From assembly GCA_041749535.1 (NCBI GenBank), contig JBGTBE010000089.1, forward strand, positions 1 to 14,225: a stretch of DNA of 14,225 nt, in the 5' to 3' direction. This DNA comes from JBBQZU01 sp041749535 (GTDB taxonomy: Bacteria > Bacteroidota > Bacteroidia > Flavobacteriales_D > Cryomorphaceae). Shown here in pieces: positions 8,653 through 14,225 of this stretch. A program made the position numbers and the translations under genes. A model generated the notes under the pieces. It searched no databases, was not told the DNA's origin, and was given only the letters and a program-made list of their open reading frames with translations. Each line of letters begins with the position of its first letter. Positions within the stretch are counted from its first letter, which is position 1.

Positions 8653-8660
8653 TACATTTG
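8653..8660 (+). promoter_or_regulatory. Candidate -7 box for the CBS gene
   Basis: TACATTTG matches the Bacteroidota -7 consensus TAnnTTTG and lies about 50 bases before the CBS ATG. No convincing TTG is found 19-21 bases upstream, so support is moderate at best. The surrounding 149-base divergent region shows no other clear promoter; the subtilase side has none that I could identify. Confidence 0.35.
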
Positions 8661-8710
8661 TTTAACTTCACCTTAGTCAATCAGAACCAAAATTTTATCA
8701 ATCACATACC

Positions 8711-9166
8711 ATGGTAAAGAGTTACACAGGAGTTCGCCGACAAGAAAAGAAAGAGATTCAGCAGGTTCTTGTAAGTGATTACATGACGGAGAAGCTGACA
8801 ACCTTCCATCCAGATCAAACCATTTCAGATGTAGTAAGGATTTTAAATGATAAAAATATCTCTGGTGGTCCGGTATTAGATGATTCCGGCAAATTGGTTG
8901 GAATTATTTCTGAAGGCGATTGCCTGAAGGAAATTGTAAAAGGAAAATATACCAATACGCCAAGTTTGCCTGGAAAAGTGAGCGAACACATGGCCAAGGT
9001 TGTCATCACAATAGAACCTGATACAAGTATTCTCGATGCGGCCCAGAAATTTCTGAATAGCCGGGTGCGCAGATTTCCTGTTGTAAAGGATGGAAAGGTA
9101 TTGGGTCAAATATCTCAAAGGGATGTAATGCGTGCTGTTGACGGCTTAAAGAATGAAACCTGGTAG
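8711..9166 (+). CDS. Two-CBS-domain protein
   Basis: This 151-residue soluble protein has a short basic N-terminal lead (about 1-18) followed by a tandem CBS pair. CBS1 covers about 20-77, with Tyr-Met-Thr at its start and Gly-Ile-Ile-Ser-Glu-Gly-Asp at 64-70. CBS2 covers about 89-146, with Arg-Arg-Phe-Pro-Val-Val and Gln-Ile-Ser-Gln-Arg-Asp. CBS pairs usually bind adenosine nucleotides and act as energy or ligand sensors; no catalytic or DNA-binding domain is attached, so its partner is unknown. It is a stand-alone plus-strand gene, divergent from the subtilase and convergent with the porin (112-base gap). The ATG was chosen because it opens the basic lead and sits behind a candidate -7 box. 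The stop is TAG. Confidence 0.93.
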   Translation: MVKSYTGVRRQEKKEIQQVLVSDYMTEKLTTFHPDQTISDVVRILNDKNISGGPVLDDSGKLVGIISEGDCLKEIVKGKYTNTPSLPGKVSEHMAKVVITIEPDTSILDAAQKFLNSRVRRFPVVKDGKVLGQISQRDVMRAVDGLKNETW

Positions 9167-9278
9167 AATATGTGAGACACAATTGCCACTGCAAATTGGG
9201 TGTAAATAATTTCTGATAATTTATATTATGTTAAGTAGTATTTTCATGAAATGCATTTGAAATCAATATTGTAGCCTT

Positions 9279-10457
9279 TTAAAAAGTAAATTGCCATCCT
9301 ACTCTCATTTGTTCTGTCCAGTTTTGCGGGTCTATGGACTCTTCTTCTACTATGCTCCACCATTGCAGCTTGAGCATACTTCGAAAGGCAGAAAATTGGT
9401 AGGCAGCTGCAAAAGACAATCGTTGTGAATTTCCAGCAACGAGATCGTTTAAATCCAATTCTTCAAAACGACTGGAAAGTATTGTTCTGAATTTTTTACT
9501 GAAATAGTTAAGTTGCACAATATATCCACCGGTAATAAAATAACCGCCGGTAATTGAATCTGGCAGCCCGTAGAAATGCACTGAGCTTGACTTTGAAGGG
9601 GTGTTTCTTATTTGGTGAATCTCAAATTGACCTGAGAATCCTTTATACTGAGCAGCGATGTCGGCTCCATATATGAACCGTTTTCCATCTATTACTTTCA
9701 GTCCAAACTCCCCGCCTGCTCCCGCTGGAAAAAAAGTTCCGTCAGGCAGGCTTTTATTGCTGTACCTTCCATTTATACCAGCAGTAAACATTGGTATGGG
9801 AGACACCCTGCTGTCTATATCTCGGTATCTGTATCGAGATGGCCAGGCAAACTCTGCCCTGCCTATGTATTCTGCTCTACCACTCGGGTCATTGTCTCCA
9901 TCTAAAGAAAGTTCGCCAAGTCCGGTATAAACGCCTGCCTGAATATTCACCAGCTGCCTGAAAAATTCTTTGGAAAGTGTAACTCCTACATCCCTTCTGC
10001 TAAAAACATCACCTCGAACCAACTCAGCTCTTTGCCAATAGGGCGTGTAAATGAATGGAACCAATGATGATCTTGAATATGGCAGTTTTCCGTACCCTAC
10101 CCTAATATTGGCTATCTTGTTGTTATACTGCACATAGGCATCCATAAGTCCCGGGTTCTCAGGATCAGCCACATCGAGCGCTAAATCTGCAAAATCTATT
10201 TGAAATTCATACTCAATGTGATTTCTAATGCGTCCTTCAATTTGCAATTGAGCATCCCTCAAGCTAAATCGATCTTTTCGCCTGTTGCTCTCACCTGGTT
10301 TCAGAAATCTGTAATTATAATAGGTTGAAATTCTTCCTGAAATTTCAAGTGAATGGGGTCCGTTGGTCAATGCAATCTGGGCTCCGGTCGGCGCTATTGT
10401 GCCAATAAAGAGCAAAAGAGCCAGGAATATGTTATTATAGCTATTTATTGATTTCAT
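9279..10457 (-). CDS. OprO/OprP-type outer-membrane porin
   Basis: From the ATG at 10457 the protein has 392 residues, with a clear signal peptide (Lys-Ser, then a hydrophobic stretch, then Pro-Thr-Gly-Ala-Gln). A frame opening at 10496 exists, but it adds 13 residues ahead of this signal peptide and sits further inside the upstream gene, so it was rejected. The mature protein alternates polar and aromatic residues in beta-strand fashion and ends in Gln-Phe-Thr-Phe, with the C-terminal Phe expected of an outer-membrane barrel. Early segments such as Phe-Ser-Leu-Arg-Asp-Ala and the Val-Gly-Tyr-Gly-Lys-Leu-Pro-Tyr-Ser-Arg region resemble the phosphate-selective porin O/P family (PF07396). Substrate specificity cannot be read from sequence. 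It overlaps the SdiA-regulated gene by 17 bases and is the last gene of its operon. The stop is TAA. Confidence 0.88.
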   Translation of the reverse strand: MKSINSYNNIFLALLLFIGTIAPTGAQIALTNGPHSLEISGRISTYYNYRFLKPGESNRRKDRFSLRDAQLQIEGRIRNHIEYEFQIDFADLALDVADPENPGLMDAYVQYNNKIANIRVGYGKLPYSRSSLVPFIYTPYWQRAELVRGDVFSRRDVGVTLSKEFFRQLVNIQAGVYTGLGELSLDGDNDPSGRAEYIGRAEFAWPSRYRYRDIDSRVSPIPMFTAGINGRYSNKSLPDGTFFPAGAGGEFGLKVIDGKRFIYGADIAAQYKGFSGQFEIHQIRNTPSKSSSVHFYGLPDSITGGYFITGGYIVQLNYFSKKFRTILSSRFEELDLNDLVAGNSQRLSFAAAYQFSAFRSMLKLQWWSIVEEESIDPQNWTEQMRVGWQFTF

Positions 10458-11172
10458 TTGCCTTAAAATCAAAATAGTACGCCCTTTGCATGTCATCCGA
10501 AAGCACTATTAGTCTGCCATCCGGCATTATTTGAAAACCTTCGGGGTTTATCACTGGCAACTCATAGACATGTTCAATGCTATAATCATCCGTATTGATT
10601 CTCAATAACTCCATATTCTCATCGCTGAGCAACCAAAGTTTGCCTTTATACCAGGAAGCTGATGAGATATCTCCTCTATAATCAAACTCAAATTGATTGA
10701 ATACTTTGAAGGTTTTGTCAAGCTCAAAAACAATGATTGGCTCTCTTTCAGTGATAAGAATGAAAGTTTGTTTTTCAAGGTTGTAGGTAAACGCTTCATA
10801 TCCCTTGTTTCGCCCCCCGCTATATGGAAAGTGCAATGTTCGTATTGGCTTAAGGCTTATATGGTCGAAGAGAATAAGATTTCTACTGCGCTCTTCCACA
10901 ACATAGATAAAAGCGCTGTCGCAGAATACCGCCTCAGGGTCATAGAGTTCTTTTTCAGCTTTCTGTATTTGCTGAAAATCTAGATTTGTTTTAACGAGAA
11001 AACCATTGTCACTTACTATATAGAAATGTTCACCAGAAGGTGTCAGGCACATATCGGAGGGTTCTGCTACCGCTACTTCCCTGTATTTTTTGTCTTTAAG
11101 AACGGTCCTGCCTTGGGCCAATACGTTGCTGTAAAGGAAGAGGCATGGAATAAGAACCAGGAGCATTCTCAT
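10441..11172 (-). CDS. Secreted SdiA-regulated-domain beta-propeller
   Basis: This 243-residue protein has a Sec signal peptide ending near Val-Leu-Ala-Gln20 and no lipobox. The mature part repeats the short motifs of the SdiA-regulated (PF06977) / phytase-like propeller group: Pro-Glu-Ala at 79-81, Gly-Tyr-Glu-Ala at 124-127, Asp-Ile-Ser-Ser-Ala at 168-172, Leu-Leu-Ser-Asp-Glu near 181-185, and Pro-Glu-Gly-Phe at 210-213. The family name comes from a Salmonella gene and does not imply quorum sensing here. Members are probably periplasmic and of unknown activity. The start shares ATGA (11172..11169) with the stop of the lamin-tail lipoprotein gene, and the end overlaps the porin start, so the three genes are tightly coupled. 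The stop is TAG. Confidence 0.88.
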   Translation of the reverse strand: MRMLLVLIPCLFLYSNVLAQGRTVLKDKKYREVAVAEPSDMCLTPSGEHFYIVSDNGFLVKTNLDFQQIQKAEKELYDPEAVFCDSAFIYVVEERSRNLILFDHISLKPIRTLHFPYSGGRNKGYEAFTYNLEKQTFILITEREPIIVFELDKTFKVFNQFEFDYRGDISSASWYKGKLWLLSDENMELLRINTDDYSIEHVYELPVINPEGFQIMPDGRLIVLSDDMQRAYYFDFKANEINK

Positions 11173-11738
11173 AAATTTGGCTTTCCTGGTGTAGGACTAT
11201 CAAAAATTACCCATGCATTTGCACCATCACTCACCCTGCCTTCACTTTTATTTACTTCCTGCAGTGAGTATATGTGTTCATCTACCCGAACCACTTTTCC
11301 ATCAAATTCATAAAATATACCGACTGCTTCCCCTTCTGGCGAGAGCGCAAAGTTTGCATGAATATCACTTGCATTTGGCTCTTTATGGCTATTATCTGCC
11401 CATATCAGCAAGAATCCTTTGGCGGGAATTGTCACTGAGGGCAACCTGTACTTTAATTCATTTGCCAGCGCATCATCGGTGATATACCAATTCTTTCCGT
11501 CCAAGATCACATTGAAGATATTGGGATTGTACACTTCTATCCAATCTGATGGAACACCGAATTCATTTAGATAATTTTCTCCGGAAGTGAGAAATTCATT
11601 GATCAGCAGCAGTCCCGGCTCAATTGCATCGGGTGGCAGGCTCACATTTGGATATTGGTTGCGATCCAAATCACGGTCTTTGGTGCAGCTTAATGCAAAC
11701 ACCACAGCCAACAAAATGAAAAGAACCTGCCGGAACAT
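11169..11738 (-). CDS. Lamin-tail-domain lipoprotein
   Basis: This 189-residue lipoprotein has a signal peptide with a lipobox Phe-Ala-Leu-Ser-Cys18, so it should be anchored to the envelope. After a short linker it consists of one lamin-tail (LTD, PF00932) domain at about 42-189. Marks of the domain are Ile-Asn-Glu-Phe at 46-49, Asp-Trp-Ile-Glu-Val-Tyr-Asn-Pro at 65-72, Phe-Ala-Leu-Ser-Pro-Glu-Gly-Glu at 130-137, and the closing Ser-Pro-Thr-Pro-Gly-Lys-Pro-Asn segment. LTDs are small beta-sandwich binding modules; bacterial copies are often found on secreted or surface proteins. No enzyme is attached here, so it is probably a binding or docking protein (inference). It is the first gene of the operon with the SdiA-regulated protein and the porin. 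The stop is TGA within ATGA. Confidence 0.9.
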   Translation of the reverse strand: MFRQVLFILLAVVFALSCTKDRDLDRNQYPNVSLPPDAIEPGLLLINEFLTSGENYLNEFGVPSDWIEVYNPNIFNVILDGKNWYITDDALANELKYRLPSVTIPAKGFLLIWADNSHKEPNASDIHANFALSPEGEAVGIFYEFDGKVVRVDEHIYSLQEVNKSEGRVSDGANAWVIFDSPTPGKPNL

Positions 11739-11777
11739 ATTGGAAAGTTAACTCCACTTTAATAAATGAATGTTAAG

Positions 11778-11807
11778 CAAATATTAAGTCTCTCATCACC
11801 TCACCAA
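11778..11807 (-). promoter_or_regulatory. Possible promoter for the lamin-tail/porin operon
   Basis: On the minus strand TTG (11807..11805) is followed, after 18 bases, by TAATATTTG (11786..11778). The -7 element has three bases, not two, between TA and TTTG, but the TTG-to-TTTG distance of 23 bases equals the Bacteroidota consensus. It lies about 40 bases before the lamin-tail ATG and overlaps the end of the small lipoprotein gene. Confidence 0.35.
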
Positions 11808-12167
11808 TTTGAGTAAGCTGTCCTTCTTTTGGTAAAGGTTGGCCAATACAACATCTTGGTTCAGCAAGTTCTTTTCTGCCTTTTGAATAGCTAGCTTTTT
11901 CATGGCTATATTCTTACCAATGGCATCCTTCATTCCATCTGAATTCGCAGCTTCCAAGTTATCATTGAGCGTGAGAATCATTTCATTCTGCTCTTCAATA
12001 ATTCTTAATTCGGCTTCTCTCCGATCTTCAATAGCAGCAATGGCTCTTTCCAATTCCTTCATTCCCAACTCTTTCTTGATTTCGGAATCTGGGTTTATGC
12101 ACGCGTTCAATACAGCAATAGCAATAATAACCAAAGGAATATACAATATGGTGTAAGGCTTTGTCAA
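11796..12167 (-). CDS. Small coiled-coil lipoprotein of unknown function
   Basis: This 123-residue protein has a lipoprotein signal peptide with Lys3, a hydrophobic stretch at about 6-20 and a strong lipobox Leu-Asn-Ala-Cys23. The mature part is nearly all charged helix (about 28-115) and predicted coiled coil, with no cysteine after the anchor. No family was recognised. The start codon appears to be TTG at 12167: no in-frame ATG or GTG precedes the lipobox, and this TTG gives a well-formed signal peptide. The gene begins only about 21 bases after the predicted terminator of the TPR gene, so it depends on read-through or on a promoter I could not see. The downstream lamin-tail operon starts 57 bases after its TGA stop. 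Confidence 0.75.
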   Translation of the reverse strand: MTKPYTILYIPLVIIAIAVLNACINPDSEIKKELGMKELERAIAAIEDRREAELRIIEEQNEMILTLNDNLEAANSDGMKDAIGKNIAMKKLAIQKAEKNLLNQDVVLANLYQKKDSLLKLVR

Positions 12168-12188
12168 GGAATAGAAAGTGATTGTTAC

Positions 12189-12218
12189 AAAAAAACCCGA
12201 AGATACATCTCCGGGTTT
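12189..12218 (-). terminator. Rho-independent terminator of the TPR gene
   Basis: Read on the minus strand, AAACCCG (12218..12212) pairs with CGGGTTT (12199..12193), a 7-bp stem around a 12-base interior, and runs into an unbroken T tract ending near 12189. It begins 26 bases after the TPR stop. No comparable T tract follows in the plus direction. Confidence 0.85.
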
Positions 12219-12244
12219 AAAAAAGTTGAAACAAAAGAAAAGGA

Positions 12245-13378
12245 TTATTTATTGGTATCCATTTCAGCTTTAATTTTAAGGTACTTCTCATTGTCACCCA
12301 GCAGTGCATAAAGCTGAGACAATGAAGTGAGAGCGCCAAGGTCAGTGCTGTCCAATTCGTGGGCTTTCTCCAAGAATGGCAAAGCCTGTTTGAAAACATC
12401 CTTTGCAGCGGCACGTGCTTCGTTGTACTTTTTAATATCCTGAATGTCGTTGGCAGCATTGTTCATCTCTACACCCTGATTGAAGTACAATGCGCCAAGA
12501 TTGTATACTGCGTCGAAGTAATCAGCGTCAATTGCAATGGCATCGTTATACGACTTTATGGCTTTATCCTTCATGCCCAGGTTGTCATAAACTACTCCCA
12601 AGGAGAAATGGAGTTGTTTGTTTGTAGGCTCCTTTTCAATGGCGAGTTTCAGATTTCGTTCAGCCTCTTCAAATTTGTTGTTGCGGAGATAGAAATTGAG
12701 CTCATAAACAATGAGGTCTGTGTCGTTAGGATATTTTTTTCGGCCTTCCTGCAACACTGCAAGATACTTATCATTGTCGCCTTTCTTCTCAGCTACATTG
12801 GCCATAAAGATGTACATTTTACCTTCTAGGTAGCCAGTTTCTGCAGTTTTCTGGTACAAGGCCAATGCAGAATCATATTCCTCGGCTTGCTCCGCTGCCA
12901 ATCCGGCATTGTACAATGCCATTGTATCTACTACTCCTACGGCTTCGGCAGCATCGGCAGCAACCACAAAATAATCACGGGCTCCACGGTAATTGGTTTC
13001 ATTATAAGCCACAATTCCATAATTTACAGCAAGCATTTGCACTTGCGCATAACCCTGATCGTAATTTTCTGCTTTCCAGGCGTCTTTGGTATCAAGCTCC
13101 ATAGCCTTCTTGTACGAGCGAAGCGATTCTTTCACGGCGGTGAGCTTATCCACTTCAGTATCATTAACGGCAAGGTTCTGATAAATCTGTCCCCTGTATC
13201 TCCAGGTCTTTTCCTTCTCAGCAGTTTTCTCGTGCACAGCAGCTTCTTCTATGGCATCTCGAGCTTTAAGAAAATCGCCGCTTTGCATGTAATTATAGGC
13301 TGTAACTTGCTTTGCAGTCTGGCCCAACATATAAACAGAAGCTACAGAAAGGATGACTACTAGAAATAATTTTTTCAT
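12245..13378 (-). CDS. Periplasmic tetratricopeptide-repeat protein
   Basis: This 377-residue protein starts with a Sec signal peptide (Met-Lys-Lys, hydrophobic to about residue 17, cleavage near Leu-Gly-Gln20). The remainder is helical with several TPR-like repeats. The clearest are at about 254-287 (His-Phe-Ser-Leu-Gly-Val-Val-Tyr, Ala-Ile-Lys-Ser-Tyr) and at 288-340; weaker repeats lie at about 25-60, 85-150 and 153-215. There is no catalytic motif, and a scaffold role in the envelope is the safest reading. It lies downstream of gyrA on the same strand, an arrangement I recall from other Bacteroidota genomes but cannot verify here. It has its own promoter (13480..13509) and terminator (12189..12218), so it is probably monocistronic. 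The stop is TAA. Confidence 0.9.
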   Translation of the reverse strand: MKKLFLVVILSVASVYMLGQTAKQVTAYNYMQSGDFLKARDAIEEAAVHEKTAEKEKTWRYRGQIYQNLAVNDTEVDKLTAVKESLRSYKKAMELDTKDAWKAENYDQGYAQVQMLAVNYGIVAYNETNYRGARDYFVVAADAAEAVGVVDTMALYNAGLAAEQAEEYDSALALYQKTAETGYLEGKMYIFMANVAEKKGDNDKYLAVLQEGRKKYPNDTDLIVYELNFYLRNNKFEEAERNLKLAIEKEPTNKQLHFSLGVVYDNLGMKDKAIKSYNDAIAIDADYFDAVYNLGALYFNQGVEMNNAANDIQDIKKYNEARAAAKDVFKQALPFLEKAHELDSTDLGALTSLSQLYALLGDNEKYLKIKAEMDTNK

Positions 13379-13479
13379 GGTTTAAGTTTTTGGCTCTGTT
13401 GGCGTATGGCTTTTATTGCAGAGCTATTTCGTACGGAGTTATTGGTTGACAAAAGCAATACCAAAGTTTGAACTACGGG

Positions 13480-13509
13480 CAAAATTAAAGGTTTCAGTTA
13501 TCCCTGCAA
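13480..13509 (-). promoter_or_regulatory. Bacteroidota-type promoter for the TPR gene
   Basis: On the minus strand TTG (13509..13507) is followed after exactly 19 bases by TAATTTTG (13487..13480), a full match to the TTG-N19-TAnnTTTG consensus of the Bacteroidota primary sigma factor. Transcription would start near 13473, giving a leader of about 95 bases before the TPR ATG at 13378. Confidence 0.7.
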
Positions 13510-13525
13510 GTGAGAAATAGAAAAT

Positions 13526-13577
13526 GTATAAAATGAGATTACAGCAACGGCTTTCCGAAGTTCATTTCATTTTATAC
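13526..13577 (-). repeat. 11-bp perfect inverted repeat downstream of gyrA
   Basis: GTATAAAATGA at 13526..13536 is the exact reverse complement of 13567..13577, with 30 bases between. The spacer holds a small CGG-AAAG-CCG hairpin on the minus strand. The repeat starts 10 bases after the gyrA stop and ends 16 bases before the TPR promoter. On the minus strand it is followed by the T-rich ATTTTCTATTTCTC, so it may be an unusual AT-rich terminator for gyrA; a protein-binding site is the alternative. Confidence 0.6.
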
Positions 13578-13587
13578 CAATTAGGGT

Positions 13588-14225
13588 CTATTCTTCGTTG
13601 CCCAGTTGTTCTTCATCACCAAAGGATTCATTGTCTAAGTCGGGATTGATACTTTCCTGATCGTCCTCACTGCTGGCTACGCTCGCTACTGCTGCAATTG
13701 CATCATTGTTGCGGAGGTTAATAAGGCGCACACCTTGGGTGGCCCTGCCCATAACTCTCAGCTCTGAAACACTCATCCTTATGGTTAAGCCACTTTTATT
13801 AATAATCATGAGGTCATCAGAATCACTCACCGTTTTTATTGCAATCAGCGCACCTGTTTTCTCAGTAATGTTCAGTGTCTTTACACCTTTCCCGCCTCGG
13901 TTGGTAATTCGGTAATCATCTACATCACTGCGTTTCCCATAACCATTTTCACTCACCACCAGGATGTTAGTTGCAGGGTCATCTATACAAACCATCCCTA
14001 TCACTTCATCATTCTTTCCTTCGAGGGTCACTCCTTTCACCCCTTGAGAATTACGGCCTACAGCCCTTACTGCGCTTTCGTTAAAACGGATTGCTTTACC
14101 GCTCTTCTTAGCAAGAATTATTTCAGAAGTTCCGTTCGTGAGCTTGGCTTGAAGCAGTTGGTCACCATCCTTGATTGTGATGGCGTTGATACCATTTGCC
14201 CTTGGCCTTGAGTAGGATTCCAGAC
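13588..14225 (-). CDS. gyrA: DNA gyrase subunit A, C-terminal part
   Basis: The frame is open to the right edge of the window, so only the last 211 residues are seen; an internal GTG at 14040 is not the start. GyrA forms the A2B2 gyrase that introduces negative supercoils using ATP. The visible part is the DNA-wrapping C-terminal beta-pinwheel. Successive blades show the same pattern: Ile-Leu-Ala-Lys-Lys-Ser-Gly with Ser-Gln-Gly-Val-Lys-Gly, then Val-Ser-Glu-Asn-Gly-Tyr-Gly-Lys-Arg with Asn-Arg-Gly-Gly-Lys-Gly-Val-Lys, then Ile-Asn-Lys-Ser-Gly with Ala-Thr-Gln-Gly-Val-Arg. The Arg-Gly-Gly-Lys-Gly segment resembles a degenerate GyrA box. The protein ends in an acidic tail of about 30 residues rich in Asp and Glu, a type of tail known to modulate wrapping in some GyrA proteins. 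The catalytic Tyr domain lies outside the window. The stop is TAG. Confidence 0.95.
   Translation of the reverse strand, partial: LESYSRPRANGINAITIKDGDQLLQAKLTNGTSEIILAKKSGKAIRFNESAVRAVGRNSQGVKGVTLEGKNDEVIGMVCIDDPATNILVVSENGYGKRSDVDDYRITNRGGKGVKTLNITEKTGALIAIKTVSDSDDLMIINKSGLTIRMSVSELRVMGRATQGVRLINLRNNDAIAAVASVASSEDDQESINPDLDNESFGDEEQLGNEE

Noticed and set aside
8454..8717. Plus-strand open frame of 87 codons before the CBS gene
   Set aside because: It overlaps the subtilase start antisense, runs through the divergent promoter region, and its translation has no recognisable features.
9167..9278. Bidirectional terminator between the convergent CBS and porin genes
   Set aside because: A hairpin around TTGC-CACT-GCAA can be drawn, but it needs bulges and has no T tract on either strand.
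10458..10496. Longer porin start at 10496
   Set aside because: It adds 13 residues before a well-formed signal peptide and deepens the overlap with the upstream gene.
12887..13363. Plus-strand open frame of 158 codons (and one at 12359..12829) opposite the TPR gene
   Set aside because: Lies antisense to a clear TPR protein; the translation has no recognisable domain and is explained as a shadow frame.

Overview
The window looks like a chromosomal piece of a Bacteroidota bacterium, most likely from the Flavobacteriales or a nearby lineage. The signs are an ABC-2 permease fused to an M1 peptidase, several small lipoproteins, an OprO/OprP-type porin beside an SdiA-regulated-domain protein, a gyrA gene followed by a periplasmic TPR protein, and one near-perfect Bacteroidota promoter (TTG-N19-TAnnTTTG). 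The lineage is inferred from gene content; no rRNA or other phylogenetic marker apart from the partial gyrA is present. All but two genes lie on the minus strand. No tRNA, rRNA, CRISPR, IS element or phage gene was seen, and no gene-free stretch exceeds about 210 bases.

Layout from left to right. (1) 1-1393, minus: a thioredoxin-fold protein with one cysteine, overlapping by ATGA a secreted coiled-coil protein, then possibly the first codons of a third gene. (2) 1454-2278, plus: a membrane-anchored alpha/beta hydrolase of the BEM46/ABHD13 type. (3) 2321-6805, minus: a two-gene ABC operon, an ATPase followed by a 1196-residue permease/M1 peptidase fusion. (4) 6960-8561, minus: a subtilase lipoprotein interrupted by one in-frame TGA just before the catalytic Asp motif. 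(5) 8711-9166, plus: a two-CBS-domain protein. (6) 9279-11738, minus: a tightly packed operon of a lamin-tail-domain lipoprotein, an SdiA-regulated-domain beta-propeller and a porin. (7) 11796-12167, minus: a small coiled-coil lipoprotein. (8) 12245-13378, minus: a periplasmic TPR protein with its own promoter and a clear terminator. (9) 13588 to the window end, minus: the C-terminal part of GyrA.

Most products are envelope proteins: lipoproteins, signal-peptide proteins, an outer-membrane porin and an inner-membrane exporter-like complex. The clearest cooperating sets are the ABC ATPase with its permease/peptidase, and the lamin-tail / propeller / porin operon, which reads as an uncharacterised outer-envelope module. 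The rest appear to be independent housekeeping or accessory genes.

I do not see strong evidence for a wholly new system. The items most worth a second look are the premature TGA in the subtilase (a G-to-A change at an expected Trp codon, followed directly by a potential hairpin), the lamin-tail / SdiA-regulated / porin operon, and an 11-bp perfect inverted repeat between gyrA and the TPR promoter.
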